The notes under the pieces were generated by a model. It saw nothing but the letters and a program-made list of their open reading frames with translations. It had not been told where the DNA came from and ran no database searches. A stretch of 64,000 nucleotides of DNA from Burkholderia ubonensis subsp. mesacidophila (GTDB taxonomy: Bacteria; Pseudomonadota; Gammaproteobacteria; Burkholderiales; Burkholderiaceae), in contig NZ_CP020737.1 of assembly GCF_002097715.1 (NCBI RefSeq), positions 496,001 through 560,000 on the forward strand, written 5' to 3'. Of the stretch, positions 26,653 to 35,622 are shown one piece after another. How positions within the stretch are numbered: the stretch's first letter is position 1; each line of letters starts with the position of its first letter. Position numbers and translations under genes: made by a program.

Positions 26653-26675
26653 CACAATTGTGACTGATCGGTAAC
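26653..26675. promoter_or_regulatory. TetR operator, site 2, with overlapping palindrome
   Basis: GTGACTGATCGGTAAC (26660-26675) repeats the GGTAAC half-site of site 1 with an imperfect left arm. A perfect 10-bp palindrome CACAATTGTG (26653-26662) overlaps it. The centres of the two GGTAAC sites are 34 bp apart, about three helical turns, which allows both to be bound on one DNA face. Confidence 0.5.
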
Positions 26676-26811
26676 AATGCGATCGGATCGATGACAACTG
26701 CCAGACGTCGGCCCGGGCCGGCCGACGTGGCGTGCGGCGGAGGTGGCCCGTTTTGCGTGGGACCGGACCGGGCGCTGAAGCGCCAGCTCCGGTTATCAGG
26801 AGAAATCGGAC

Positions 26812-28095
26812 ATGAACTGGGCGGCAAGACGAATCGGCGGGCGTTTTCACTACGGATGGCTCGCGGCGGCGGTGGTATTCCTGATCCTGCTGGCGGCGGC
26901 CGGCACGCGCGCGACGCCGAGCGTGCTGATGGTCCCGCTCGAGCGCGAACTCGGCTGGAGCCGCGCCGCGATCTCGCTGGCGATCTCGGTGAACATCGCG
27001 CTGTACGGGCTGACCGGCCCGTTCGCGGCGGCGGCGATGCAGCGCTTCGGGCTGCGGCCGACGATCCTGGCCGCGCTCGCGACGATGAGCGCGGGCGTCG
27101 CGCTGTCGTCGATGATGACGCAGAGCTGGCAGATGGTGTTGATCTGGGGCCTGATGGTCGGCAGCTCGACGGGCGTCGTCGCGCTGACGCTGTCGGCGAC
27201 CTTCGTCACGCGCTGGTTCCATGCGCGGCGCGGCCTCGTGATGGGGGTGCTGACCGCGAGCACGGCGACCGGCCAGCTCGTGTTCCTGCCGATGCTCGCG
27301 GCGATCGCGCAGCGGTACGGCTGGCGGCCGGTCGTGCTGGTCGTCGCGGTGGCGGCGACGATCGTGATTCCGCTGGTCGCGTTCCTGCTGCCCGAGCGCC
27401 CGGCCGACGTGCGGCTGCGTCCGTACGGCGAGCCGGCCGATGCGCCGCCGGCCGCCGAAGCGACCAAGGAGAACCCGCTCACCGTCGCGCTCCGCACGCT
27501 GCTGACCGCGAGCCGCTCGCGCGACTTCTGGCTGCTGTTCTTCAGCTTCTTCATCTGTGGCGCGAGCACCAACGGCTATGTCGGCACCCACCTGATCGCG
27601 ATGTGCAGCGACTACGGGATGACGGAAGTGCAGGGCGCGTCGCTGCTCGCCGCGATGGGCGTGTTCGACCTGTTCGGCACGACGCTGTCGGGCTGGCTGT
27701 CGGACCGCTACGACAACCGCGTGCTGCTGTTCTGGTACTACGGGCTGCGCGGGCTGTCGCTGATCTACCTGCCGCATGCGTTCGGCATCGACTTCTTCGG
27801 GCTGCCGCTGTTCGCGATGTTCTACGGGCTGGACTGGATCGCCACGGTACCGCCGGCGGTGCGGCTCGCGACCGACGTGTTCGGCAAGGCGGCCGCGCCG
27901 GTCGTGTTCGGCTGGATCGTCGCCGGCCACCAGCTCGGCGCGGCGTTCGCGGCGCTCGGCGCGGGGATGCTGCGCGCGAGCCTCGGCACCTACACGATCG
28001 CGTCGATGATCTCGGGCGGGCTGTGCATCGTCGGCGCGCTGATCGTGCTGCGCATCAACCGCGGCGCGTCGCGCGCGGCGGCGCAACCGGTCTGA
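26812..28095 (+). CDS. MFS transporter
   Basis: A 427-aa major facilitator with 12 hydrophobic segments and a central cytoplasmic loop (about 200-225). The opening FHYGWLAAAVVFLILL and the motif ELGWSRAAISLAISVNIALYGLTGPF are typical of the monocarboxylate/oxalate:formate-like MFS subgroup; a loop SDRYDNR in the second half is the weak A-motif. ATG 26812 has AGGAG upstream. Controlled probably by the divergent TetR gene. Substrate unknown; organic anion is a reasonable guess. Confidence 0.9.
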   Translation: MNWAARRIGGRFHYGWLAAAVVFLILLAAAGTRATPSVLMVPLERELGWSRAAISLAISVNIALYGLTGPFAAAAMQRFGLRPTILAALATMSAGVALSSMMTQSWQMVLIWGLMVGSSTGVVALTLSATFVTRWFHARRGLVMGVLTASTATGQLVFLPMLAAIAQRYGWRPVVLVVAVAATIVIPLVAFLLPERPADVRLRPYGEPADAPPAAEATKENPLTVALRTLLTASRSRDFWLLFFSFFICGASTNGYVGTHLIAMCSDYGMTEVQGASLLAAMGVFDLFGTTLSGWLSDRYDNRVLLFWYYGLRGLSLIYLPHAFGIDFFGLPLFAMFYGLDWIATVPPAVRLATDVFGKAAAPVVFGWIVAGHQLGAAFAALGAGMLRASLGTYTIASMISGGLCIVGALIVLRINRGASRAAAQPV

Positions 28096-28231
28096 CGCCG
28101 GCCGCGGCCGGGCCAACGCAGGTCTGACGATTTGCATTGATCGGCAGGGGCGGGCGCGCCGGCGCGCAACCGGTTATGCTTGCGGTTCGCCGGGCGTTCG
28201 CGCCCTTTCATCGATATCAGCGAGGATCCGC

Positions 28232-28837
28232 ATGTCGGTCAAACCTGCTCCTACTACTGTTTCGATTCACGAACTGATTGCGGGCCGCTGGAGCCCGCGC
28301 GCCTATTCGAACGCGCCGGTCAGCGCCGAGCACCTGCACGCGGTGCTGGAGGCGGCGCGCTGGGCGCCGTCCGCCTACAACGCGCAGCCGTGGCGCTTCA
28401 TCGTGTTCGATCGCACGCGCGACGAGGTCGCGTTCAAGCGAGCGTTCGCGACGCTGGTGCCGTTCAACCAGGGCTGGAATGCGCCGGCGCCGGTGCTGAT
28501 CGCGGTGACCGCGCACACGCTCACGTCGAAGGGCGAGCCGGCGCCGACCGCGCTGTACGATGCGGGCGCGGCCGCGCTGTCGCTGGTGCTGCAGGCGCAT
28601 GCGCTGGGGCTCGCGGCGCACCAGATGAGCGGCTTCGATGCGCATGCGTTCCGCGACGCATTCTCGATTCCTGCGGATGTCGCGATCCCGGCGCTGATCT
28701 CGATCGGCCACTATGGCGACGCCGACAAGCTCGATCCGGTGCTGCGCGATCGCGAGAAGGCGCCGCGCACGCGCCATCCGATCGGCGACGTGGTGTACGC
28801 AGGCGCGTGGAAGAAGGGCTTCGAGACGGCGGCCTGA
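28232..28837 (+). CDS. Nitroreductase-family protein
   Basis: A 201-aa FMN-dependent nitroreductase-fold protein. RWSPRAYSNAPVSAEHLHAVLEAARWAPSAYNAQPWRFIV is the conserved N-terminal FMN-binding stretch (R at about 19, S-x-N-x-Q-P at about 48-53). The C-terminal half has ALSLVLQAHALGLAAHQMSGFD and the FMN phosphate-binding region. It likely reduces nitro compounds or quinones with NAD(P)H; physiological substrate not deducible. Follows the MFS gene on the same strand at 136 bp. Confidence 0.9.
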   Translation: MSVKPAPTTVSIHELIAGRWSPRAYSNAPVSAEHLHAVLEAARWAPSAYNAQPWRFIVFDRTRDEVAFKRAFATLVPFNQGWNAPAPVLIAVTAHTLTSKGEPAPTALYDAGAAALSLVLQAHALGLAAHQMSGFDAHAFRDAFSIPADVAIPALISIGHYGDADKLDPVLRDREKAPRTRHPIGDVVYAGAWKKGFETAA

Positions 28838-29074
28838 CGCAAAGGTCCGCCGGCGCGCGTACGAATGCATGGCCGACGCTCGAGCTCGATCGTCGGCCCG
28901 GGCAAGCCCGGCAAGGGCTTCTTGCGACGCGCCCCCGCCGGGCGTTGTGGCCCCGAATCCATCAGGCCGGCCCGTCCCGGCGCCATCCGCCGCTGGCGGT
29001 TGTGATCCCGCGGGCTTCATGTTAAAAAGCCCGTCCTTTCCGTTTTCGCGCCGGCCATGCGACGGCACCTTCCC

Positions 29075-30325
29075 ATGACTTACTGCGCGATCGACTTCGG
29101 CACGTCCAATTCCGCTGTGGCGCTGCCCGACGGCGACGGCATGCGGCTCGCGCCCGTCGAGGGCGACCACCTGACGCTGCCGACCGCCATTTTCTTCAAC
29201 AACGACGAGGAGACGGTCGAATACGGCCGCGCGGCGCTCGCGTCCTACATCGACGGCTTCGACGGCCGCCTGATGCGTTCGATGAAGAGCATCCTCGGTT
29301 CGCCGCTGGCGGAGACGACGACCGATCTCGGCGACGGCTCCGCGATCGCGTACACGGAAATCATCGCGCGCTTCCTCACGCACCTGAAGCGCAAGGCGGA
29401 AGCCCGCTCGGGCGCGCCGATCGGCCGCGCGGTGCTCGGCCGGCCGGTGTTCTTCGTCGACGACGATCCGCGCGCCGACCGCCTCGCGCAGGACCAGCTC
29501 GAAGCGGCCGCGCGTGCGGTCGGCTTTGCCGACGTGCATTTCCAGTACGAGCCGATTGCCGCCGCGTTCGACTACGAGTCGCGCCAGCGCGACGAGCGCC
29601 TCGTGCTCGTCGCCGACATCGGCGGCGGCACGTCCGACTTCTCGCTGGTGCGGGTCGGCCCGCAGCGGATGGCGCGCCTCGAGCGCAAGGACGACGTGCT
29701 CGCGCACCATGGCGTGCACGTCGCCGGCACCGACTACGACCGCCGCGTCGAGCTGGCCGCGATCCTGCCGGCGTTCGGCTACCGTTCGCTTGACCCGGAA
29801 GGGCGCGAGCTGCCGAACCGGACCTATTTCGATCTCGCGACCTGGCACCTGATCAACACGGTCTACACGCCGAAGCGGCTCGGCGAGCTGAAGCTGATGA
29901 AGCACCTGTATGTCGACGCGCGGCAATTCGAGCGGCTCGCGCGGGTGGTCGAGCTGCGGCTCGGCCATGCGCTGATGGCGCGTGCGGAAGAAGCGAAGAT
30001 CGGCGTCGCGGCGGGCGGGGAGACGGTGATCGACCTGAACGACGTCGAGGAGGACCTGCAGATCGCGTTCGACGCGGACCGGCTGGTCGACGCGAGCCGC
30101 GACGACACCGCGCGGATCGTCGACGCCGCGCGCGAGACGGTGCGGCTCGCCGGCGTGGCGCCGCGCGACGTCGGCGCGCTGTACTTCACGGGCGGCTCGA
30201 CCGGGCTGGCGTTCCTGTCGGGTGCGCTCGCGGCGGCGTTCGCGGATGCGCAGCCGGTGTTCGGCGACCGGCTGGCGAGCGTGGCGACTGGTCTCGGCAT
30301 CCACGCGCAGCGGCTGTTTGGCTGA
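29075..30325 (+). CDS. Hsp70-like protein (YegD family)
   Basis: A 416-aa member of the actin-like/Hsp70 ATPase superfamily. Phosphate-1 loop CAIDFGTSNSAVAL (about 4-17), phosphate-2 loop VLVADIGGGTSDFSLVRVG and adenosine motif ALYFTGGSTGLAFL are all present. It lacks the C-terminal substrate-binding domain of DnaK and is the length of YegD-type stand-alone ATPases. ATG 29075 (MTYCAIDFG) is chosen because the family starts directly before the phosphate-1 strand. Function of YegD proteins is not established. Confidence 0.9.
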   Translation: MTYCAIDFGTSNSAVALPDGDGMRLAPVEGDHLTLPTAIFFNNDEETVEYGRAALASYIDGFDGRLMRSMKSILGSPLAETTTDLGDGSAIAYTEIIARFLTHLKRKAEARSGAPIGRAVLGRPVFFVDDDPRADRLAQDQLEAAARAVGFADVHFQYEPIAAAFDYESRQRDERLVLVADIGGGTSDFSLVRVGPQRMARLERKDDVLAHHGVHVAGTDYDRRVELAAILPAFGYRSLDPEGRELPNRTYFDLATWHLINTVYTPKRLGELKLMKHLYVDARQFERLARVVELRLGHALMARAEEAKIGVAAGGETVIDLNDVEEDLQIAFDADRLVDASRDDTARIVDAARETVRLAGVAPRDVGALYFTGGSTGLAFLSGALAAAFADAQPVFGDRLASVATGLGIHAQRLFG

Positions 30326-30387
30326 GCGCGGCCGGCGAGGTGCGGCCGCAGCGCCCGCTGCGTATCGTCTGGCACCCTCGGAACAAC

Positions 30388-30416
30388 AAAAAGCCCCGCC
30401 GAAGCGGGGCTTTTTT
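30388..30416. terminator. Bidirectional intrinsic terminator between hsp70-like gene and cspA
   Basis: GCCCCGC / GCGGGGC 7-bp stem with a CGAA loop is preceded by five A and followed by six T, so it works in both directions between the converging genes. Confidence 0.9.
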
Positions 30417-30437
30417 ACATCAAATCTCGCGCAGAAC

Positions 30438-30641
30438 TTACAGCGGCTTGATGTTCGATGCTTGCAGACCCTTCGGGCCCGTCTTCACATCGAATTCGAC
30501 CTTCTGGTTTTCTTGCAGCGTCTTGAAGCCTTCGGTGCGGATTTCCGAGAAGTGCGCGAACAGATCGTCGCCGCCGCCTTCCGGGGTGATGAAGCCGAAG
30601 CCCTTAGCGTCATTGAACCACTTGACGGTACCGGTTGCCAT
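30438..30641 (-). CDS. cspA: Cold-shock protein, CspA family
   Basis: A 67-aa single cold-shock domain. [22 protein letters not shown] carries RNP1 (KGFGFI), and DLFAHFSEI carries RNP2 (LFAHF in place of VFVHF). The length is standard. It binds single-stranded RNA and DNA as an RNA chaperone. AGGAA precedes the ATG. A near-consensus promoter with a leader of about 140 nt precedes it and a strong terminator follows, so it is a monocistronic gene with a long 5' leader as in cspA of E. coli. Confidence 0.96.
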   Translation of the reverse strand: MATGTVKWFNDAKGFGFITPEGGGDDLFAHFSEIRTEGFKTLQENQKVEFDVKTGPKGLQASNIKPL

Positions 30642-30782
30642 GTTACTTGTTCCTAAAAAGATAAAACGGGGCCGAAGCCCATTGGGCGCGGAAATTCAAG
30701 GAAGGGGTAATGGGACCAACCGGAGTACCGTTGATGGGCGAACTACGAAAGAACCAATTCACTCGCCGCTTGAAATCCTGCG
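30642..30782 (-). ncRNA. Long 5' leader of cspA (possible RNA thermoswitch)
   Basis: From the predicted start near 30782 to the ATG is about 140 nt. It contains no gene. Long, structured leaders of cspA-type mRNAs change fold with temperature to control translation. The length agrees; the function is inferred. Confidence 0.45.
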
Positions 30783-30788
30783 TGGACC

Positions 30789-30817
30789 TTTATACGGCTA
30801 ATTCGTCGCGCGGTCAA
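30789..30817 (-). promoter_or_regulatory. cspA: cspA promoter
   Basis: On the - strand, TTGACC (30817-30812), a 17-bp spacer and TATAAA (30794-30789) give 5/6 and 5/6 matches to the sigma70 consensus with ideal spacing. Predicted transcription start is near 30782. Confidence 0.75.
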
Positions 30818-31062
30818 CCGGATTTCCATACACTCAGGGTTATTACGAGTTTCGAGCTTACAAACATTGCAGATTTCGCGGATTTTTTGTAGGGGCCAAT
30901 CGATTTTGGCGCAAATGTACAGGTGCAACCGTTAAACTACGCGCCGCGTGGACCGGGTTGCTCCGACCGAGTGATCCGTCCCCCCAAGAATGCGTGCGCG
31001 GTGCAGTTCGAGCCGATCCCGGGCTGCGGACCGACCATGCTTTTTGAGACACAGGAGAGGAT

Positions 31063-32661
31063 GTGAAGAGTTCTATTCAACGGAACATCGGCCCGTTTGC
31101 ACTGATGCTGACGGGGCTGGGTTCGATTATCGGCTCGGGCTGGCTGTTCGGCGCCTGGAAAGCGGCGAAGATCGCCGGTCCGGCGGCGATCTGCGCGTGG
31201 ATCATCGGCGCGGTCGTGATTCTCGCGATTGCGCTGACGTACGCCGAACTGGGCGCGATGTTCCCCGAGTCTGGCGGCATGGTGCGCTACGCGCGCTACT
31301 CGCACGGGTCGCTGGTGGGCTTCATCAGCGCATGGGCGAACTGGATCGCGATCGTATCGGTGATTCCGATCGAGGCCGAAGCGTCGATCCAGTACATGAG
31401 CACGTGGCCGTATGAATGGGCGCACAGCCTGTTCGTGAACGGCGAGCTGACGACACCGGGCCTGCTGCTGTCGGCCGTGCTCGTTGTCATCTACTTCCTG
31501 CTGAACTACTGGGGCGTGAAGGCGTTTGCGCGTGCGAACACGGCGATCACGATCTTCAAGTTCCTGATCCCCGGCCTGACGATCGGCGGCCTGATGCTGT
31601 CGAGCTTCCATTCGGAGAACCTCGGCATGGCGACGAACGAGAGCTTCGCGCCGTACGGCTGGTCGGCGGTGCTGACCGCGGTTGCGACGAGCGGCATCGT
31701 GTTCGCGTTCAACGGCTTCCAGAGCCCGGTGAACCTCGCGGGCGAAGCGCGCAATCCGTCGCGCAGCGTGCCGTTCGCGGTGATCTCGTCGATCCTGATC
31801 GCGCTCGTGATCTACGTGCTGCTGCAGGTCGCCTACATCGGCTCGGTGAATCCGGCCGACGTCGCGAAGGGCTGGGCGCACTTCAACTTCTCGTCGCCGT
31901 TCGCCGAACTGGCGATCGCGCTGAACCTGAACTGGCTCGCGATCCTGCTGTACGTCGACGCGTTCATCAGCCCGAGCGGCACCGGCACGACCTACATGGC
32001 GACCACGACCCGCATGATCTACGCGATGGAGCGCAACAACACGATGCCGAAGATGTTCGGCAACGTGCACCCGCTCTACGGTGTGCCGCGCCAGGCGATG
32101 TGGTTCAACCTGCTGGTCTCGTTCATCTTCCTGTTCTTCTTCCGCGGCTGGAGCTCGCTCGCGGCGGTGATCTCGGTCGCGACGGTGATTTCGTACCTGA
32201 CCGGCCCGATCAGCCTGATGGCGCTGCGCCGCGCGGCGACCGACATCGAGCGTCCGCTGACGATCCCGCTGATGAAGCTGATCGCGCCGTTCGCGTTCGT
32301 CTGCGCGTCGCTGATCCTGTACTGGGCGAAGTGGCCGCTGACCGGCGAAATCATCCTGCTGATGATCGTCGCGCTGCCGGTGTACTTCTACTTCCAGGCC
32401 AAGGCGGGCTGGAGCGGCTGGGGCCGCGACCTGAAGGCCGCATGGTGGCTCGTCGCCTACCTGCCGACGATGGCCGTGCTGTCGCTGATCGGCAGCAAGG
32501 AGTTCGGCGGTCATGGTGTCCTGCCGTACGGCTGGGACATGCTCATCGTCGCGGCGATCTCGCTGGTGTTCTACTTCTGGGGCGTGAACACGGGCTACCG
32601 CACCGAGTATCTCGACGAGCGCGAAACGCGCGACGAGATCCTCGAAGGGATCGGCGCCTGA
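31063..32661 (+). CDS. APC-family amino acid permease
   Basis: A 532-aa permease with about 12-14 hydrophobic segments. NIGPFALMLTGLGSIIGSGWLFG (about 8-30) is the conserved TM1 with the GSIIGSG substrate-binding break of the APC superfamily; GFQSPVNLAGEARNPSRSVPFA is the conserved loop before TM7. It resembles aspartate:proton symporter-like APC members, but substrate is not certain. The start is GTG 31063 with AGGAGAGG just upstream; an ATG at 31061 is out of frame. Confidence 0.88.
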   Translation: MKSSIQRNIGPFALMLTGLGSIIGSGWLFGAWKAAKIAGPAAICAWIIGAVVILAIALTYAELGAMFPESGGMVRYARYSHGSLVGFISAWANWIAIVSVIPIEAEASIQYMSTWPYEWAHSLFVNGELTTPGLLLSAVLVVIYFLLNYWGVKAFARANTAITIFKFLIPGLTIGGLMLSSFHSENLGMATNESFAPYGWSAVLTAVATSGIVFAFNGFQSPVNLAGEARNPSRSVPFAVISSILIALVIYVLLQVAYIGSVNPADVAKGWAHFNFSSPFAELAIALNLNWLAILLYVDAFISPSGTGTTYMATTTRMIYAMERNNTMPKMFGNVHPLYGVPRQAMWFNLLVSFIFLFFFRGWSSLAAVISVATVISYLTGPISLMALRRAATDIERPLTIPLMKLIAPFAFVCASLILYWAKWPLTGEIILLMIVALPVYFYFQAKAGWSGWGRDLKAAWWLVAYLPTMAVLSLIGSKEFGGHGVLPYGWDMLIVAAISLVFYFWGVNTGYRTEYLDERETRDEILEGIGA

Positions 32662-32720
32662 CGCATGCCGACCTGCCGCCGGAATCGGCGGCGGCGGGAA
32701 TCGGAGCACGCATGGAAAAA

Positions 32721-32753
32721 AGCCCGTTCGAGCTTGGCTCGAACGGGCTTTTT
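32721..32753. terminator. Bidirectional intrinsic terminator, permease / dioxygenase
   Basis: AGCCCGTTCGAGC / GCTCGAACGGGCT is a perfect 13-bp stem with a TTG loop, followed by T4 on the + strand and by a T run on the - strand (six A at 32715-32720). Confidence 0.9.
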
Positions 32754-32770
32754 GTTTGGGCGGGCGCCGG

Positions 32771-33562
32771 TCAGTCGTCCGCGCCGGCGAACACGTAGTT
32801 CGTCATCGCCAGCACGCGCTGGTAGGTGCCGAGCGACTGGATGCCGAGCCGGTAATCGTCGTCCGCGGCGCCGAGCGCGGCGAACACCGGCAGCAGGTGC
32901 TCGTCGGTCGGATGCATCAGCACCGCGTGCGGCGCCTGGCGGCGATAGTCGAGCAGCGCGTCGAGATCGCGCGCGGCAAGCTTCGCCTCGAACCAGTCGG
33001 TGAATTCGGCGACGCGCGGGTCGGCATCCTCGGGCGCCGCGCCGAAATCCGCCGCACGCAGGTTGTGCGTGATCTGGCCGGAGCCGATCACCATCACGCC
33101 TTCGTCGCGCAGCGGCCGCAACGCGCGGCCGAGCGCGAAATGATGCGCGGCATCCGCGCGCGGCTGGATCGACAGTTGCGCGACCGGCACGTCGGCATTC
33201 GGGAACATCAGCAGCATCGGCACCCACGCGCCGTGATCGAGCCCATGCTCGGCCGTTTCGGTCGCGAGGCCGGCCGCGTTCAGCAGGCCGGCCGCGCGCT
33301 CGGCGACGTCCGGCGCGCCCGGCGCCGGATACTGGATCTCGTACAGCGCGCGCGGAAAGCCGTAGAAGTCGTGGATCGTTTCCGGCTGCCGCGCGATGCT
33401 CGCGACCGGCTGCTGCGTGCCCCAGTGCGCGGACAGCATCAGCACCGCGCGCGGGCGCGGCAGCTCGGCGCCGAGGTGCGTGAACGCGCCGGACGGCAGC
33501 GTCGGATCGATCGGCAGCGTCGGCGCGCCGTGGGACAGGTAGAGCGAAGGCAAGCGGTTCAT
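32771..33562 (-). CDS. DODA-type extradiol aromatic ring-opening dioxygenase (LigB superfamily)
   Basis: A 263-aa protein of the 4,5-DOPA extradiol dioxygenase (YgiD) family. Metal ligands and active-site residues are in LYLSHGAPTL (His about 11), TAEHGLDHGAWVPM (two His), SGQITHNLRA and HPTDEHLLPVFAALGA. The start MNRLPSLYLSHG at 33562 is standard for the family. It is a non-heme iron or zinc enzyme; the natural substrate in bacteria is uncertain. Confidence 0.9.
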   Translation of the reverse strand: MNRLPSLYLSHGAPTLPIDPTLPSGAFTHLGAELPRPRAVLMLSAHWGTQQPVASIARQPETIHDFYGFPRALYEIQYPAPGAPDVAERAAGLLNAAGLATETAEHGLDHGAWVPMLLMFPNADVPVAQLSIQPRADAAHHFALGRALRPLRDEGVMVIGSGQITHNLRAADFGAAPEDADPRVAEFTDWFEAKLAARDLDALLDYRRQAPHAVLMHPTDEHLLPVFAALGAADDDYRLGIQSLGTYQRVLAMTNYVFAGADD

Positions 33563-33764
33563 GGTGGTGGTCCTGCGATGAGGTTGCCTGTGACTATAGG
33601 CTCGCACCCATTGTTGATAAATCCGCGTATGCGAATTTGATTCGATCTTGTTTGTTGATAATTGGCGTGCGTTGCGGCGTGATCAAACGTGTGCCGGCGA
33701 GAATCAGCGAACTTGACTGGGGATGCCAGGTGAAGCGAGTGGAATGAGCGAAGAACGGCGAAGG

Positions 33765-33781
33765 GGCGCGTCGGGCGCGCC
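33765..33781 (-). terminator. Short GC hairpin after ubiX
   Basis: GGCGCG / CGCGCC with a 5-nt loop directly abuts the ubiX stop codon on its 3' side. On the - strand the following bases are CCTTCGCC, not a T run, so it is at best a weak terminator at the end of the hemA-to-ubiX series. Confidence 0.3.
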
Positions 33782-33782
33782 G

Positions 33783-34379
33783 TTACTGGGCGTGCCGGAT
33801 GCCTTCCCAGGGCGTCGTCAGCGGCGCGCTGAGCGCGAACAGGTCGAGCACGCGCGCGACCGTCTGGTCGACGAGCTCCTCGATCGTTTTCGGCATCGCA
33901 TAGAAGACCGGCAGCGGCGGGAAGACGATGCCACCCATCTCGGTGACGGCGGTCATGTTGCGCAGATGCGCGAGGTTGAACGGCGTCTCGCGCACCATCA
34001 GCACGAGGCGGCGGCGTTCTTTCAGCGTGACGTCGGCGGCGCGGGCGATCAGGTTGTCCGACAGCCCGTGCGCGACGCTCGCGAGCGTTTTCATCGAGCA
34101 CGGCGCGATCACCATCCCGTCGGTCGCGAACGAGCCGGACGCGATCGTCGCGCCGACGTCGCGCACTGCATGGACGACGTCCGCGCGGCGCTCGACGTCG
34201 GCCTTCGACAGCTTCAGTTCGTGCTGGATGTTCAGCCAGCCGGCGCTCGAAATCAGCAGATGCGTTTCGATGCCGCCGGCGGCGCGCAGCATGTCGAGCA
34301 GCCGCACGCCGTAGATCGCGCCGGTGGCGCCGGTGATCGCGACGATCAGGCGGCGCGGCGGCGCGCTGCGGAGTTCCAT
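33783..34379 (-). CDS. ubiX: UbiX flavin prenyltransferase
   Basis: A 198-aa UbiX. RRLIVAITGATGAIYGVRLLDML (about 9-31) is the FMN-binding N-terminus, IASGSFATDGMVIAPCSMKTLASVAHGLSDNLIARAADV is the core, and LKERRRLVLMVRETPF binds dimethylallyl phosphate. It makes prenylated FMN for UbiD decarboxylase in ubiquinone synthesis. Last gene of the hemA-prfA-prmC-grxD-ubiX run, 13 bp after grxD. Confidence 0.95.
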   Translation of the reverse strand: MELRSAPPRRLIVAITGATGAIYGVRLLDMLRAAGGIETHLLISSAGWLNIQHELKLSKADVERRADVVHAVRDVGATIASGSFATDGMVIAPCSMKTLASVAHGLSDNLIARAADVTLKERRRLVLMVRETPFNLAHLRNMTAVTEMGGIVFPPLPVFYAMPKTIEELVDQTVARVLDLFALSAPLTTPWEGIRHAQ

Positions 34380-34392
34380 CGGGGGAGGGGGA

Positions 34393-34704
34393 TTACGCGG
34401 CGGCGAACAGCTGCTGCAGTTCGCCCGACTGGTACATCTCCATCATGATGTCCGAGCCGCCGACGAATTCGCCCTTCACGTACAGCTGCGGGATGGTCGG
34501 CCAGTTCGAGAATTCCTTGATGCCCTGGCGGATTTCTTCATCTTCGAGGACGTTGACCGTCTTGAACTGGTCGACGCCGCAGGCCTTCAGTACCTGGACT
34601 GCGCGGCCCGAGAAGCCGCACATCGGGAATTGCGCGGTGCCCTTCATGAAGAGCACGACCTGGTTTTCGTCGACGATTTGCTTGATACGTTGTTGGGTGT
34701 CCAT
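34393..34704 (-). CDS. grxD: Monothiol glutaredoxin GrxD (Grx4)
   Basis: A 103-aa monothiol glutaredoxin with the CGFS active site (Cys29), the MKGT segment before it, the [18 protein letters not shown] glutathione-binding region and length typical of Grx4. It binds a [2Fe-2S] cluster with glutathione and delivers or stores iron-sulfur clusters. Located between prmC and ubiX in the conserved betaproteobacterial order. Confidence 0.95.
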   Translation of the reverse strand: MDTQQRIKQIVDENQVVLFMKGTAQFPMCGFSGRAVQVLKACGVDQFKTVNVLEDEEIRQGIKEFSNWPTIPQLYVKGEFVGGSDIMMEMYQSGELQQLFAAA

Positions 34705-34771
34705 GACTGACCTTGCGTTTGCGGGGCGTTAGAACGAAATGATAGCGGATTTCAACCGGGCGGGCCGGCCG

Positions 34772-35614
34772 TTAGCCGGGCCGCCGGCCGCCTGTCGTGC
34801 GCTCGATCGCGGCGAGATCGGCGAGCGATTCGACCGCGACGAAGCCGTGCGCGGCAAGCAGCGCGCGCACCGCTTCGGCCTGGTCGTAGCCGTGCTCGAT
34901 CCACAGCGTGCCGCCGGGCTTCAGGTGCGCGCCGGCACCGGCGACGATCGCGCGGATCGCGGTGAGGCCGTCCGCGTCGTCGGTGAGCGCGCCGCGTGGC
35001 TCGAAGCGCAGGTCGCCCTGCGACAGGTGCGGGTCGTGCTGCGCGATGTACGGCGGGTTGCTGACGATCGCGTCGAACGCGAGCGCCGGATCGAGCGCCG
35101 CGTACCAGTCGCTTTGCAACCAGTGCAGCGGCCCGCCGGGGCGGTGCGCGTCGAGCAGCTTGTCCGCGTTGCGCCGCGCGACGGCGAGCGCTTCGGCCGA
35201 ACGGTCGAGTGCCCACACGCATGCGTCGGGCCGCTCGGCCGCGATCGACACCGCGATCGCGCCGCTGCCGGTGCCGAGGTCGAGCACGGCCGGATGCAGG
35301 ATCCCGTCGATCGCATCGAGCGCCGCTTCGACGAGCAATTCGGTTTCCGGGCGCGGAATCAGCACGTCGGGCGTCACGTCGAACGGCCGCCCGAAGAACT
35401 CGCGCATGCCGACCAGCTGCGCGACCGGCTCGCCGGCCGCGCGGCGCGCCTCGAGCGCGAGATAGCGCTCGACGGCGGCCGCGTCGAGCGGCTCGTCGCC
35501 GCGCGTGATCAGCTGCGTGCGCGTCCAGCCGAGCGCATGCCCGAGCAGCACGCGCGCGTCGACCGGGTCGAGCGGCGACGCGCGCAGCAGGCCGAGGGCG
35601 GTCGTGGCGCTCAT
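34772..35614 (-). CDS. prmC: PrmC (HemK), release-factor glutamine methyltransferase
   Basis: A 280-aa methyltransferase that N5-methylates the GGQ glutamine of release factors. An N-terminal helical domain (1-75) precedes the FFGRPFDVTPDVLIPRPETELLV segment, SAM motif I VLDLGTGSGAIAV (110-122) and catalytic NPPY (186-189). The start at 35614 lies 8 bp after the prfA stop; the upstream open frame is shadow of prfA and hemA. Pairing with its substrate gene prfA is the classic arrangement. Confidence 0.95.
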   Translation of the reverse strand: MSATTALGLLRASPLDPVDARVLLGHALGWTRTQLITRGDEPLDAAAVERYLALEARRAAGEPVAQLVGMREFFGRPFDVTPDVLIPRPETELLVEAALDAIDGILHPAVLDLGTGSGAIAVSIAAERPDACVWALDRSAEALAVARRNADKLLDAHRPGGPLHWLQSDWYAALDPALAFDAIVSNPPYIAQHDPHLSQGDLRFEPRGALTDDADGLTAIRAIVAGAGAHLKPGGTLWIEHGYDQAEAVRALLAAHGFVAVESLADLAAIERTTGGRRPG

Positions 35615-35622
35615 TACGGGCC

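Larger units (their letters stand above)
30642..31062. other. Divergent intergenic region cspA / amino acid permease
   Basis: A 421-bp gap. It holds the cspA promoter and leader on the - strand. The right part (about 30830-31060) presumably carries the permease promoter, but no clear -35/-10 pair was found. No gene or RNA gene is apparent. Confidence 0.5.

Noticed and set aside
28838..29074. Gene or RNA in the gap before the Hsp70-like gene
   Set aside because: Only short GC-rich hairpins such as CGGGCAAGCCCG are present, with no coding frame or clear terminator.
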